A DNA stretch of 64,000 nt from an uncultured Eubacteriaceae bacterium (GTDB lineage Bacteria; Bacillota; Clostridia; Peptostreptococcales; Anaerovoracaceae), in the NCBI GenBank assembly GCA_903789635.1, contig CAIFEY010000008.1, forward strand, positions 1 through 64,000, given 5' to 3'. Below are positions 21,592-32,027 of the stretch, piece after piece (position 1 is the first letter of the stretch; each line of letters begins with the position of its first letter). Below the pieces are notes generated by a model. That model was not told where the DNA came from. It ran no database searches and saw only the letters and a program-made list of their open reading frames with translations. A program made the translations under genes and the position numbers.

Positions 21592-24500
21592 CTACTTAAA
21601 GTACTCTACCGCAGACTCGAACATCTTCAGGTCGAACTCGCCCGGGACATTCTTATACAGGTACGGTCCCTTACGCTCGCAGTGCGCCATCTTTCCGAAG
21701 ACGCGGCCGTCCGGGGAAGTGATTCCTTCGATCGCGTGCAGCGAACCGTTCGGGTTGAACTGGATGTCGAAGGAGACGTTTCCGTCAAGGTCGACGTACT
21801 GGGTCGCGATCTGTCCGTTCTCCGCCAGCTCCTGGATCGTCCCTTCAGGGGCGATGAAGCGTCCCTCGCCGTGGGAAATCGCCGTCGTGTAGATCTCGCC
21901 CGGCTTGCACTTTGCGAGCCATGGAGACTTGTTCGAGGCGATCCTGGTCTGGATAAGCTTGGACTGGTGGCGTCCGATCGTGTTGAAGGTCAGCGTCGGG
22001 CTGTCCTCGGTCGGATCGACGATCTTTCCGTACGGCACGAGGCCGAGCTTGATCAGCGCCTGGAATCCGTTGCAGATTCCGGCCATCAGGCCGTCGCGCT
22101 GCTCCAGGAGTTCGGTGACTGCCTCCCGGATCTCCGCGTTTCTGAAGAAGGCGGTGATGAACTTTCCGGAACCGTCCGGCTCGTCCGCGCCCGAGAATCC
22201 GCCAGGGATGAAGATCATCTGCGAAGATCTGATCTTCTGCGCGAACTCCTCGACGCTCCTTCCGACGTTCTCCGCGGTCAGGTTGTTGATGACGAAGATT
22301 TCCGGATCCGCGCCGGCATCGGCGAACGCCTTGGCCGAGTCGTACTCGCAGTTGTTGCCCGGGAATACCGGAATCAGTACCTTAGGGGATGCGGACTTGA
22401 TGTTCGCGTGGAGGTTCTCCTTCGCGGCAAAGCTGAAGGCCTCCGTATCTCCCTCTCCTGCTGCGATGTTGCAGCGGTATACCGGCTCGAGCTTCTGCTC
22501 GTACACCTTCAGGATGTCCGGCAGGGCGATGGTCTCTCCGAAGCCGGTGATTTCCTTTGTCTCCGTCGTCTTTCCTAAGAGGACTGCGCCCTCAACCTCG
22601 GTCCCCGCAGGAACCTCGAGCAGGAACGCGCCGTAGCAGTATCCGAACAGCTGTTCCTTGGTGAGCGCATCGCCGTAAGCGAAGCCGATCTCGTTGCCCA
22701 TCGCCATCTTCAGGACGGCCTCGGCGACTCCGCCGTAACCCGGAGTATACGCCGCGCAGGCGGTCTTATCGACGATCAGCTTGTTGACCTTCTCGTAGAG
22801 CTTCTTGACGGATTCGCAGGTCGGGAGTCCGTCCTCGCCGTACTCTGGGACGAGCAGGATCACGTCGTCGCCTGCGTTCTTGAACTCCGGCGAGATGATG
22901 TGCTCCGCCTGGTCGGTCGTGACCGCGAACGATACCAGTGTCGGCGGCACATCGAGATTCTCGAAGGTTCCGCTCATGGAGTCTTTGCCTCCGATTGCGG
23001 CCACTCCCATGCCAAGCTGTGCCCTGTATGCGCCGAGCATTGCGGCCATCGGTGCGCCCCAGCGCGACGGGTCGGTTCCCGGCTTTCCGAAGTATTCCTG
23101 GAAGCTCAGGTACGTGTCGTCGAACGACGCGCCGGCAGCGATCAGCTTGGAGATGGACTCGATGACGGCCAGGTATGCGCCGTCGTACGGGCTCGCGGAG
23201 GAGATCATCGGGTTGAATCCGTACGCCATCGCGGAGACGGTGTCGGTGTGCTTCTTCTCTACCGAGATCAGGTGAACCATCGCCTGGATCGGGGTCCTCT
23301 GGTACTTTCCGCCGAACGGCATCAGGACAGTTCCCGCGCCGATCGTGGAGTCGAACTCCTCGGACAGGCCCCTCTTGGAGCAGACATTCAGGTCGGACGC
23401 CATCTTCTCATACGCCTCAGTGAAGCTTCCGGTCACCTTTCTCTCGTAGCTTCCGCGCTTAGGAACCTCGACGTCGATGTGCTTCTCGACGCCGTCGGTA
23501 TCCAGGAACGCCCTGGAGATGTTGACGATCGTCTCGCCGTTCCAGGTCTCGGTCAGGTACGGGCTCTCCTTGACGGTCGCGACGACGGTCGCCTCGAGGT
23601 TCTCCCCGTGCGCGAGCTCGATGTAGCGGTCCGCGTCCTCAGCGGCAACGACGACGGCCATTCTCTCCTGAGACTCGGAGATCGCGAGCTCCGTTCCGTC
23701 GAGTCCGGCATACTTCTTGGTGACCTTGTCGAGGTTGATGTCCAGTCCGTCCGCGAGCTCTCCGATCGCGACGGAGACTCCGCCTGCGCCGAAGTCGTTG
23801 CAGCGCTTGATCATCTTGGAAGCCTCCGGATTTCTGAACAGCCTCTGCAGCTTTCTCTCCTCCGGGGCATTTCCCTTCTGCACCTCGGCGCCGTCCTTCT
23901 CCAGGGAGTCGACGTTGTGCTTCTTGGAGGAACCGGTCGCTCCGCCGATTCCGTCGCGTCCCGTGCGTCCTCCGAGCAGGATGACGACGTCGCCCGGCTG
24001 CGGACGCTCTCTCCTGACGTTCTCTTCAGGAGCAGCGGCGATGACCGCGCCGACCTCCATCCTCTTGGCCGCGTAGCCAGGGTGGTAGATCTCGTCGACC
24101 TGTCCGGTCGCGAGTCCGATCTGGTTTCCGTAGGAGCTGTAACCATCCGCAGCGGTCGTGACGATCTTTCTCTGCGGCAGCTTGCCCTCCATCGTCTCGG
24201 AAACCGGAGTGAGCGGGTTGGCAGCGCCCGTTACGCGCATCGCCGCGTAGACATAGCTTCTGCCGGACAGCGGGTCTCTGATCGCGCCTCCGATGCAGGT
24301 TGCGGCGCCTCCGAACGGCTCGATCTCGGTCGGGTGGTTATGCGTCTCGTTCTTGAACAGCAGCAGCCACTTCTCCGTCTTTCCCTCGACGTTGACGTCA
24401 ATCTTGACCGTGCATGCGTTGATCTCCTCGGACGCGTCGAGCTTGTCCAGCATGCCGCGCTTCTTCAGAACCTTGGCAGCGATCGTGCCGAGATCCATCA

Positions 24501-25290
24501 GGTTGATCGGCTTGGTGCGGTTGATCTCCTCGCGGGATCCGAGGTACTCCTCGTACGTCTTCTGGATCGCCGGATCGTCGAACTTCACGCTGTCGAGCGT
24601 CGTTTTGTACGTCGTGTGGCGGCAGTGGTCGGACCAGTACGTGTCGATGACGCGGATCTCCGTGATCGTCGGGTCGCGCTGCTCCTTGGTGAAGTATTCC
24701 TGGACGAACGCGAGATCAGCTAAGTCCATGGCAAGGCCGTGGCCGTCCAGGAACTCCTGCAGCTCGTCCTTAGAATACTTATTGAATCCGGTGAGCGTCT
24801 CGACGGTCGTCGGGATCTCGACGTCGACCTTCAGCGTCTCGTACGGCTCCAGGGACGCCTCCCTGGCCTCCACCGGGTTGATGATGTACTTCTTCAGCGC
24901 GTTTACGTCGTCGTCCGTGATCGACCCGGTCAGGATGAACACCTTGGCCGACTTGACGGTCGGGCGGTCGCCGCGGAAAGCCAGCTGGATGCACTCCGCA
25001 GCGGAGTTCGCGCGCGCGTCGAACTGACCCGGCAGGAACTCCGTCGCGAACACCTTCTCGGAAGGCTTGATCTCGAGGTCCCTGTAGACGTTGTCGACCT
25101 GCGGCTCGGAGAATACGGTGTTTACCGCCTTCTCAAAGAGTTCAGCCGGCAGGTTCTCCGCGTCGTAGCGGTTGATCACGCGGACGCTCTCAAGACCCTG
25201 GATCTGCAGCAGCTCCCTGGCCTCGTTCAGGATGCCCTTTGCCTCGTTCGCGAACTGCGGCTTCTTTTCCACATATACTCTGTAAACCAT
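21592..25290 (-). CDS. purL: Phosphoribosylformylglycinamidine synthase, single-chain PurL
   Basis: Converts FGAR to FGAM using ATP and glutamine (step 4 of purine synthesis). At 1,232 residues it fuses PurS-like, PurL and PurQ parts. The synthetase core shows SDHCRHTTYKT and KNETHNHPTEIEPFGGAATC. The C-terminal class I amidotransferase begins near 975 (VFPGNNCEYD) and has FIPGGFSG, the nucleophile Cys in GICNGFQ and the His of SHGEGRF. This is the clostridial single-chain form. It starts one base after the purD stop and ends the operon. Confidence 0.95.
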   Translation of the reverse strand: MVYRVYVEKKPQFANEAKGILNEARELLQIQGLESVRVINRYDAENLPAELFEKAVNTVFSEPQVDNVYRDLEIKPSEKVFATEFLPGQFDARANSAAECIQLAFRGDRPTVKSAKVFILTGSITDDDVNALKKYIINPVEAREASLEPYETLKVDVEIPTTVETLTGFNKYSKDELQEFLDGHGLAMDLADLAFVQEYFTKEQRDPTITEIRVIDTYWSDHCRHTTYKTTLDSVKFDDPAIQKTYEEYLGSREEINRTKPINLMDLGTIAAKVLKKRGMLDKLDASEEINACTVKIDVNVEGKTEKWLLLFKNETHNHPTEIEPFGGAATCIGGAIRDPLSGRSYVYAAMRVTGAANPLTPVSETMEGKLPQRKIVTTAADGYSSYGNQIGLATGQVDEIYHPGYAAKRMEVGAVIAAAPEENVRRERPQPGDVVILLGGRTGRDGIGGATGSSKKHNVDSLEKDGAEVQKGNAPEERKLQRLFRNPEASKMIKRCNDFGAGGVSVAIGELADGLDINLDKVTKKYAGLDGTELAISESQERMAVVVAAEDADRYIELAHGENLEATVVATVKESPYLTETWNGETIVNISRAFLDTDGVEKHIDVEVPKRGSYERKVTGSFTEAYEKMASDLNVCSKRGLSEEFDSTIGAGTVLMPFGGKYQRTPIQAMVHLISVEKKHTDTVSAMAYGFNPMISSASPYDGAYLAVIESISKLIAAGASFDDTYLSFQEYFGKPGTDPSRWGAPMAAMLGAYRAQLGMGVAAIGGKDSMSGTFENLDVPPTLVSFAVTTDQAEHIISPEFKNAGDDVILLVPEYGEDGLPTCESVKKLYEKVNKLIVDKTACAAYTPGYGGVAEAVLKMAMGNEIGFAYGDALTKEQLFGYCYGAFLLEVPAGTEVEGAVLLGKTTETKEITGFGETIALPDILKVYEQKLEPVYRCNIAAGEGDTEAFSFAAKENLHANIKSASPKVLIPVFPGNNCEYDSAKAFADAGADPEIFVINNLTAENVGRSVEEFAQKIRSSQMIFIPGGFSGADEPDGSGKFITAFFRNAEIREAVTELLEQRDGLMAGICNGFQALIKLGLVPYGKIVDPTEDSPTLTFNTIGRHQSKLIQTRIASNKSPWLAKCKPGEIYTTAISHGEGRFIAPEGTIQELAENGQIATQYVDLDGNVSFDIQFNPNGSLHAIEGITSPDGRVFGKMAHCERKGPYLYKNVPGEFDLKMFESAVEYFK

Positions 25291-25291
25291 G

Positions 25292-26590
25292 TTAACGCGT
25301 TTCTCCTTTCCAAGCGGCTAATGCCTTCTGTCCGATGTCGTGACGGTAGAATCCGTCCGGGAATTCGATGCGTGCGACCTGTGCGTACGCGCTGTCGATC
25401 GCCTCCGGAAGGTTCTTGCCCCTTGCCGTTACGCCGAGCACGCGGCCGCCGTCGGACAGGAGCTCTCCGTTCTCTCCCAGCTTGGCGCCTGCGACGTACA
25501 CGTTCTCGAGGTCGTCCGGGATGCTCAGCGGGTAGCCCTTCTCGTAGTGCTCCGGGTAGCCCTTGGTCGCCATGATTACGCAGCAGGCAGCTTCGTCTTC
25601 GGCAAAGTGGAACTTTGCCGAGGAAAGCGTCCCATCTGCTGTATGCATCATGATGTCCAGAAGATCGCCCTCGAGCAGCGGAAGCACGACCTGCGCCTCC
25701 GGATCGCCGAAGCGGCAGTTGTACTCGATGACCTTAGGACCCTCCGTGGTCAGCATCAGGCCAAAGTACAGGCAGCCCTTGAACGTCCTGCCCTCTTTAT
25801 TCATCGCGCGCATCGTCGGCAGGAAGATCGTCTCCATGCACTCGCTGGCGATGTCCTCGGTGTAGTATGGATTCGGGGCGATCGTGCCCATTCCGCCGGT
25901 GTTCAGGCCCTTGTCCCCGTCAAACGCGCGCTTGTGGTCCATCGAGCTGACCATCGGGATGACCGTGTTTCCGTCCGTGAACGACAGCACGCTGACCTCC
26001 GGTCCCTCGAGGAACTCCTCGATGACGACCGTGGAGCCGCTCTTGCCGAACACCTGATCCTGCATCATCTCGAGGACCGCAGCCTCCGCCGCATCCCTCG
26101 TCTCGCAGATCAGGACGCCCTTTCCCTTCGCGAGTCCGTCCGCCTTGACGACGACCGGGATCCTGCAGGTCTTCACGTACTCGAGCGCGTCGCCCATGTC
26201 GGTGAACGTCTCGAACTGCGCCGTCGGAATGTCGTACTTCTTCATCAGATCCTTGGAGAAGGCCTTGCTTCCCTCGATGATCGCCGCCCTCTTATTCGGG
26301 CCGAAGCACGGAATTCCTTTTTCTTCCAGCAGATCGACGAGTCCCATTACCAGCGGATCGTCCGGTGCGACGACCGCGAAGTCGATCTTCTCCCTGACGG
26401 CAAAGTCGACGACCCCATCCAGGTCTTCCGCGCTGATGGCTACGCACTCGGCGTCCTTCGCGATTCCTGCATTGCCCGGCAGGCAGTAGATCTTCCCCGC
26501 CTGAGGGCTCTCCTTCAGCTTCTTGATGATTGCGTGCTCTCTTCCGCCGCCGCCGACGACCATGATCTTATCAACCACTGTAATCCCCAT
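25292..26590 (-). CDS. purD: Phosphoribosylamine-glycine ligase PurD
   Basis: ATP-grasp enzyme making GAR from phosphoribosylamine and glycine (step 2). The N-terminal VVGGGGREHAI is the family signature; VVKADGLAKGKGV and EGPEVSVLSF mark the ATP-grasp domain and CRFGDPEAQVVLP the metal and substrate site. The length of 432 is normal. The start is uncertain: ATG 26590 is directly behind AGAAAAGG, while GTG four codons later would place GGGG at a better distance. A 181-base gap separates it from the AICAR transformylase gene. Confidence 0.94.
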   Translation of the reverse strand: MGITVVDKIMVVGGGGREHAIIKKLKESPQAGKIYCLPGNAGIAKDAECVAISAEDLDGVVDFAVREKIDFAVVAPDDPLVMGLVDLLEEKGIPCFGPNKRAAIIEGSKAFSKDLMKKYDIPTAQFETFTDMGDALEYVKTCRIPVVVKADGLAKGKGVLICETRDAAEAAVLEMMQDQVFGKSGSTVVIEEFLEGPEVSVLSFTDGNTVIPMVSSMDHKRAFDGDKGLNTGGMGTIAPNPYYTEDIASECMETIFLPTMRAMNKEGRTFKGCLYFGLMLTTEGPKVIEYNCRFGDPEAQVVLPLLEGDLLDIMMHTADGTLSSAKFHFAEDEAACCVIMATKGYPEHYEKGYPLSIPDDLENVYVAGAKLGENGELLSDGGRVLGVTARGKNLPEAIDSAYAQVARIEFPDGFYRHDIGQKALAAWKGETR

Positions 26591-26771
26591 CCTTTTCTTC
26601 TATTTCTATCTCTGAATCCCCGCCGCATCCTCTTCAGATGAAACAGGAGGGAAACCCTCATAATAAGAAGGTCTCCCCGCAATAATTTCAATATTTTCCG
26701 CGGAATGAACGCTCCCTGCAGCAGCCTGAGGCCGCAGCGCAGGCGGGCGCACTCCCACGCGGTCCCCGCGA

Positions 26772-27956
26772 TTAGTGGTGGAACAGGCGCATGCCGGTGA
26801 AGGCCATGGCGATTCCGTACTTGTCGCAGGTGTCGATGACATGATCATCTCTGATGGATCCGCCCGGCTCCGCGATATAGGAGACGCCGCTCTTGTGCGC
26901 CCTCTCGATGTTGTCGCCGAACGGGAAGAAGGCATCGGAGCCTAAAGCCACGCCGCTGATCGTATCCAGGTAAGCGCGCTTCTCTTCCTCGGTGAACGGC
27001 TCAGGCTGCTCGGTGAACCACTTCTGCCACTCGCCGTCTGCCAGGACGTCCATGTACTCGTTTCCAAGGTAGACGTCGATCGTGTTGTCCCTGTCGGCAC
27101 GCTTGATGCCGTCCTTGAACGGCAGGTTCAGGACGCGGTCGGACTGGCGCAGATGCCAGAAGTCCGCCTTCTGTCCCGCTAAGCGCGTGCAGTGGATTCT
27201 AGACTGCTGTCCGGCGCCGACGCCGATCGCCTGTCCGTCCTTAGCGTAAGCTACGGAGTTGGACTGCGTGTACTTCAGCGTGATCAGCGCGACGACCAGG
27301 TCCCTTCTGGCCTCTTCCGGAAGATCCTTATTCTTAGTCACGATCTCGGTGAAGTCCTCCGGCTTGACCGCGTAGTCGTTTCTCTTCTGCTCGAACGTGA
27401 TACCGAAGACCTGCTTTCTCTCGAACTCCTCCGGAACGTAGTTCGGATCGATCTTGACGATGTTGTAGTTGCCCTTCTTCTTCTGCTTCAGAATCTCGAG
27501 CGCCTCATCGGTGTAGCCCGGCGCGATGACGCCGTCGGAGACCTCGCGCTTCAGAAGTCTTGCCGTTGCCGCGTCGCAGACGTCGCTGAGCGCAGCCCAG
27601 TCGCCGAACGAGGACATCCTGTCCGTTCCTCTCGCCCTCGCGTACGCCGTAGCGAGCGGGGAATCGTCGAGACCCTCCATGTCGTCGACAAAGCAGGCCT
27701 TCTTCAGGTTCTCACTCATCGGGATGCCGACCGCCGCTGATGTCGGGCTGACGTGCTTGAAGGACGCCGCCGCAGGGAGATTCAGGCTCTCCTTCAGCTC
27801 GTGGACGAGCTGCCAGCTGTTCAGCGCGTCCAGGAAGTTGATGTATCCCGGACGTCCGTTGACGATCTCTACCGGAAGATCACTGCCGTCCGCCATGTAA
27901 ATGCGCGCCGGCTTCTGATTCGGATTGCATCCGTATTTCAGCGAAAACTCTTTCAT
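26772..27956 (-). CDS. Stand-alone AICAR formyltransferase (PurH transformylase-type)
   Basis: Formylates AICAR to FAICAR with 10-formyl-tetrahydrofolate (step 9). The 394 residues cover only the transformylase part of PurH: KYGCNPNQKPA at the N-terminus, ASFKHVSPTSAAVG (the Lys-His pair used in catalysis), TLKYTQSNSVAYAKDGQAIGVGAGQQSR, and SDAFFPFGDNIERA. No cyclohydrolase (MGS-like) domain is present; that activity is supplied by the neighbouring purO. The start at ATG 27956 is set by AGGAGGG nine bases before it; the longer track ORF extends into non-coding DNA. Confidence 0.92.
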   Translation of the reverse strand: MKEFSLKYGCNPNQKPARIYMADGSDLPVEIVNGRPGYINFLDALNSWQLVHELKESLNLPAAASFKHVSPTSAAVGIPMSENLKKACFVDDMEGLDDSPLATAYARARGTDRMSSFGDWAALSDVCDAATARLLKREVSDGVIAPGYTDEALEILKQKKKGNYNIVKIDPNYVPEEFERKQVFGITFEQKRNDYAVKPEDFTEIVTKNKDLPEEARRDLVVALITLKYTQSNSVAYAKDGQAIGVGAGQQSRIHCTRLAGQKADFWHLRQSDRVLNLPFKDGIKRADRDNTIDVYLGNEYMDVLADGEWQKWFTEQPEPFTEEEKRAYLDTISGVALGSDAFFPFGDNIERAHKSGVSYIAEPGGSIRDDHVIDTCDKYGIAMAFTGMRLFHH

Positions 27957-28067
27957 CTCATTTCCCTCCTGTTGACTAAATACCCATATTTCTCTATTCC
28001 CGGCAGCCGGCTGCTTTCCGGCACGTACGGCCTGCAGCTGGTGCCCGTTTAACCTTTGTCCCTGCAC

Positions 28068-28814
28068 CTAGCAGTGCTTGTTGATCAGGCGGTCCTCGTA
28101 CTCACCCGTCTTGAGGTCCGTGAAGCGGACGTACAGGGAGATCTTGTTGGCCTCATCCAGATTCTGCCAGATCTCGTCCGTGAACGCCTGGATGCTTTCC
28201 GGAATCTCAACGCGCTCCGGCTCGCCCATGAACGTAGGGATCGGGGATCCGTCGGTCTGGTACGTGTGGATGAAGCGTCCCTCGCCCGGGATTCCGTCGT
28301 ACTCGTAGAAGTTGCGGATGTTTCCGCCGCCCTGCTCGTCGCTGCTCTTCAGGATGCTCATGTCGAAGCGGAACGGCTCCTTCCCGGGTAAATCCAGGAT
28401 CGCGCTGATTCTCGGCGTCCAGTTCGGTCCGTCCGGCTCGAACTGGCGGGTTCTCAGTGCCTTGGCGAAGATTCCGCTGTCCAGGTCATCCTCGCCTTTG
28501 CAGAGGTCCGCGATCGTGTCGGTCTGGTCTCCGTTCGTGACGACCAGCGTCTTTCCGACCGTCCTGACCGGGTAGTAGATGATCAGGGACGGGTCCTCGA
28601 GCTTGGACTCGTCGAACGCCTTGGTCCTGACATCGTCCCCCTCCTGCTGGAAGACGCGGTTTCTGCTGTTCTCCGAGCGGCCCATGATGAAGTAAGCGAC
28701 CGCGGCCTTTCCGTCCTTGGTCAGGCCGCAGATGATGCCCCTGCCCGGATAAGGGTTTCCGTTCAGGTAGTGTGCCGCAGGAAACGCCTCGTATGGATTC
28801 TTAATCGTTGCCAT
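28068..28814 (-). CDS. purO: IMP cyclohydrolase, PurO type
   Basis: Closes FAICAR to IMP, the last step of the pathway. The 248 residues match the archaeal-type PurO family rather than PurH: NPYPGRGIICGLT, YFIMGRSENSRNR, SLIIYYPVRTVG and the conserved NWTPRISA. The fold is that of the Ntn-hydrolases. The gene overlaps the end of purN by 14 bases. Together with the stand-alone transformylase it replaces bifunctional PurH. PurO-like enzymes are known in some Clostridia, so this is a lineage trait rather than necessarily a recent transfer. Confidence 0.88.
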   Translation of the reverse strand: MATIKNPYEAFPAAHYLNGNPYPGRGIICGLTKDGKAAVAYFIMGRSENSRNRVFQQEGDDVRTKAFDESKLEDPSLIIYYPVRTVGKTLVVTNGDQTDTIADLCKGEDDLDSGIFAKALRTRQFEPDGPNWTPRISAILDLPGKEPFRFDMSILKSSDEQGGGNIRNFYEYDGIPGEGRFIHTYQTDGSPIPTFMGEPERVEIPESIQAFTDEIWQNLDEANKISLYVRFTDLKTGEYEDRLINKHC

Positions 28815-29400
28815 TCTCTTTCCCCTTTCGGATTTCTTCAGAAATCTGCTGTACCGCCTGCGGGAGCAGAACCCATTCTGCCTGCTCCATGACCCTCTTC
28901 TGGAGGATCTCCGGCGTGTCTCCGTCCTGAACTTCTACGGCTTTCTGGGCGATGATCTTACCGCCGTCCGGGATTTCGTTGACAAAGTGCACCGTGGCTC
29001 CGGTGACCTTGACCCCGTAATCCAGTGCCATCTCGTGCACGTGCAGGCCGTAGGCTCCCTTCCCGCAGAATGACGGGATCAGGGCCGGATGAATATTGAT
29101 GATGCGGTTCTCGTAGCGGCGGATGAAGTCCTTGCTCAGGATCTTCAGGAAGCCGGCCAGAACGATCAGCTCCGCGCTGGACTCCTCGAGTGCCTGGAGG
29201 ATCTCCGCCTCCGACTTCGCATATACCCCTTTGATATTGTTCTGCTCCGCCCGCGTCAGCGCGTAGGCGTTCTTGCTGCTGGATACGACCAGGACGACCT
29301 CGCCGTCCTTGATGATCCCGCTCTTCTCAGCGTCGATGATCGCCTGCAGGTTCGTTCCCCCGCCGGAGACCAGAACGGCAACCTTTGTCTTCTCTAACAT
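28801..29400 (-). CDS. purN: Glycinamide ribonucleotide transformylase PurN
   Basis: Transfers a formyl group from 10-formyl-THF to GAR (step 3). 199 residues with [14 protein letters not shown] at the nucleotide site, the catalytic Asn-His in [11 protein letters not shown] and the Asp-loop region [15 protein letters not shown]. It overlaps purM upstream by 7 bases and purO downstream by 14, indicating tight translational coupling. Confidence 0.94.
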   Translation of the reverse strand: MLEKTKVAVLVSGGGTNLQAIIDAEKSGIIKDGEVVLVVSSSKNAYALTRAEQNNIKGVYAKSEAEILQALEESSAELIVLAGFLKILSKDFIRRYENRIINIHPALIPSFCGKGAYGLHVHEMALDYGVKVTGATVHFVNEIPDGGKIIAQKAVEVQDGDTPEILQKRVMEQAEWVLLPQAVQQISEEIRKGKENGND

Positions 29401-30440
29401 AAGATCACGCTCTCTTCTTCCGACTTCACGATCTCGCCCAGGACATAGGCATCCTCGCCCATCTCCTTAGCAGCAGCGACCGCTGCATCCGCATCCTCCG
29501 GGGAGACGACGAACGTCATGCCGACGCCCATGTTGTACGTGTTGTACATGTCGCGCTCCGGGATGTTTCCTTCCTTCTGCAGCAGATCGAAGATCGGCAG
29601 GACGCGGACGTCCTTCTTCTGGATCTTCACGCCGCAGCCGTCCGGAAGGCTTCTCGGGATGTTCTCATAGAATCCGCCTCCGGTGATGTGGGAAACGGCC
29701 TTGACCGTGACCTTGTCGAAGACGTGGAGCATCGGCTTCACGTAGATCTTGGTCGGGGTCAGCAGCGTCTCGCCCAGGCTCTTTCCGCCGAGGCTCTCGA
29801 GCGGCTTGGTGAGGTCCGTGTGTTCTACGTCAAAGACCTTCCTGACCAGGGAGAATCCGTTGGAATGCACGCCGGACGACGGAAGCGCGATCATCACGTC
29901 GCCTTCCTTGATGGTGCTGTTGTCTAAAACCCTGGACTGGTCGACGACACCGACCGCGAATCCGGCCAGGTCGTACTCGTCCTCCGGGTAGAATCCCGGC
30001 ATCTCCGCAGTCTCTCCGCCGATCAGCGCGGACTCGGACTGAACGCAGCCCTCGGCTACGCCGCTGACGATCTGCGCGATCTTCTCCGGGTAGTTCTTTC
30101 CGCAGGCGATGTAGTCCAGGAAGAACAGCGGCTTAGCGCCGACGCAGATGATGTCGTTTACGCACATCGCGACGCAGTCGATGCCGACCGTGTCGTGCTT
30201 GTCCATCAGGAACGCGATCTTCAGCTTGGTTCCCACGCCGTCCGTTCCGCTGACCAGGACAGGATCCTTCAGGTCCTTCATGTCCAGGTGGAACAGGCCG
30301 CCGAAGCCGCCGACGTCGGCTGTATCTCCGAAGACCTTGGTCCTGGCGATGTGCTGTTTCATGAGTTCTACCGATTTATAGCCGGCGGTGATGTCGACCC
30401 CCGCCTCCTTATAGCTTTCACTGAAACTCTTCTTCGTCAT
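29394..30440 (-). CDS. purM: AIR synthetase PurM
   Basis: Cyclises FGAM to AIR with ATP (step 5). 348 residues with the family hallmarks [47 protein letters not shown] and [11 protein letters not shown]. The start is placed at ATG 30440 because AGGAGG lies six bases before it; the track start is seven codons earlier, inside purF's last codons. It sits between purF and purN in the operon. Confidence 0.95.
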   Translation of the reverse strand: MTKKSFSESYKEAGVDITAGYKSVELMKQHIARTKVFGDTADVGGFGGLFHLDMKDLKDPVLVSGTDGVGTKLKIAFLMDKHDTVGIDCVAMCVNDIICVGAKPLFFLDYIACGKNYPEKIAQIVSGVAEGCVQSESALIGGETAEMPGFYPEDEYDLAGFAVGVVDQSRVLDNSTIKEGDVMIALPSSGVHSNGFSLVRKVFDVEHTDLTKPLESLGGKSLGETLLTPTKIYVKPMLHVFDKVTVKAVSHITGGGFYENIPRSLPDGCGVKIQKKDVRVLPIFDLLQKEGNIPERDMYNTYNMGVGMTFVVSPEDADAAVAAAKEMGEDAYVLGEIVKSEEESVILC

Positions 30441-30453
30441 GGATTTCCTCCTG

Positions 30454-31935
30454 TTAGTCATTTCTGAGATACATATCGTAGTTTTCGGCGTCAGATTTCT
30501 TCTGCTTCTTCTCGCTCTTGGAGATTTTGCCCTCGAATCGGTCCTTCTGACCGGTCGGGATCACCGTCGGGTACGGCTCGCCGAAGCAGCTCGCGCAGAA
30601 GCCCTCGCCCGGCTGCGTGCCGATGACCATGTTCAGGTGATCGACGTACAGGTAGCCGACGCTGTCCGCGCCGATGACCTCCGCAATCTTATCCAGCGGG
30701 TGCTGACAGGCGATCAGATTCTCCTGGGAATCGACGTCGGTGCCGTAGTAGCACGGGTCCGTGAACGGCGGCGCCGCCGCGCGGACGTGAACCTCCTTGG
30801 CTCCCGCATTCCTGACCAGGCGGACGATTCTCGTGATCGTCGTACCTCTGACGATGGAATCGTCGACCAGGACGACGCGCTTGCCTCTCATCGTCTCCGC
30901 GATCGCGTTCAGCTTGATCCTGACCTTATCCTCGCGGTTCTTCTGTCCCGGGGCGATGAACGTCCTTCCGATGTATTTATTCTTGATGAATCCCATGCCG
31001 TACGGAATGCCAGACTGCTTGGAATATCCGATCGCCGCGTCCAGACCGGAGTCCGGAACGCCGACCACGACGTCCGCCTCGACCGGGTGCTCCATCGCGA
31101 GGAGCGAACCGGCACGGACTCTGGCCTCGTGCACGCTCTTTCCCTCGATGACGGAATCCGGGCGCGCGAAGTACAGGTACTCGAAGATGCAGATCTTATG
31201 CGGCTTGGTCTCGCAGTGATCCTTGATGCTCCTGACCTCGTCCCCGTCAAAGACGACGATCTCACCCGGCTCGATGTCGCGGACGAACTTGGCGCCGACG
31301 GCATCCAGAGCGCAGGTCTCGGAGGCGACGATGAACGTTCCGTCGTCTCTCTTTCCGTAGCAGAGCGGGCGGAAGCCGTACGGGTCACGGACCGCCAGCA
31401 TCTTGGCCGGCGACATGATGACCAGGGAGTACGCTCCCTCGATCTTATTCATCGCGCGGTTGACCGCCTCCTCGATTGACTCGCAGTCGATCCTCTCCTT
31501 CGTGATCATGTATGCGATGACCTCCGTGTCGGAGGTCGTATGGAAAATCGATCCCTGCAGCTCCAGTTCCTGACGGAGCTCGAACGCATTGACCAGGTTT
31601 CCGTTGTGTGCGATCGCCATTCTTCCCTTGTGGTGGTTGACGACGATCGGCTGGGCGTTGTTTCTGTCTCCCATTCCGGTCGTGCCGTAGCGGCAGTGGC
31701 CGATCGCCGCCTGCCCCTGTCCAAGCGAAGCCAGGTTCTGCTTGTTGAACACCTGGCTCACCAGCCCCATATCCTTATAGGTGGTGAACAGGCCGTCGTC
31801 GTCGACGACGATGCCGCAGCTCTCCTGCCCCCTGTGCTGCAGCGCGTACAATCCGTAGTATACGGTTCTCGCGACATCTTCTGTCTGATGCCCGTAAATG
31901 CCGAATACCGCGCATTCTTCATGTAAGTTACTCAT
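30454..31935 (-). CDS. purF: Amidophosphoribosyltransferase PurF
   Basis: First enzyme of purine synthesis: PRPP and glutamine to phosphoribosylamine. The Ntn glutaminase is preceded by a short propeptide (MSNLHEE) and becomes active when C8 (ECAVFGIYG) is exposed by cleavage. The PRPP site is [13 protein letters not shown]. Cysteines near the C-terminus ([11 protein letters not shown]) fit the [4Fe-4S]-containing Bacillus-type enzyme, in which oxygen destabilises the protein. The length of 493 is normal. Confidence 0.95.
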   Translation of the reverse strand: MSNLHEECAVFGIYGHQTEDVARTVYYGLYALQHRGQESCGIVVDDDGLFTTYKDMGLVSQVFNKQNLASLGQGQAAIGHCRYGTTGMGDRNNAQPIVVNHHKGRMAIAHNGNLVNAFELRQELELQGSIFHTTSDTEVIAYMITKERIDCESIEEAVNRAMNKIEGAYSLVIMSPAKMLAVRDPYGFRPLCYGKRDDGTFIVASETCALDAVGAKFVRDIEPGEIVVFDGDEVRSIKDHCETKPHKICIFEYLYFARPDSVIEGKSVHEARVRAGSLLAMEHPVEADVVVGVPDSGLDAAIGYSKQSGIPYGMGFIKNKYIGRTFIAPGQKNREDKVRIKLNAIAETMRGKRVVLVDDSIVRGTTITRIVRLVRNAGAKEVHVRAAAPPFTDPCYYGTDVDSQENLIACQHPLDKIAEVIGADSVGYLYVDHLNMVIGTQPGEGFCASCFGEPYPTVIPTGQKDRFEGKISKSEKKQKKSDAENYDMYLRND

Positions 31936-32027
31936 CCACGTCTCCCTGTTTTCTCATCCTTCTCATCAATCAAAAAAGCAATGTCTGTATTGATTCCGCC
32001 GGGAACAGCCCCGGCTGATTGAATCCC

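Noticed and set aside
22900-24723. 607-aa plus-strand ORF and other long plus-strand ORFs over purL, alaS, ftsK and recA
   Set aside because: All are shadows of well-recognised minus-strand genes; none has family features or an SD.
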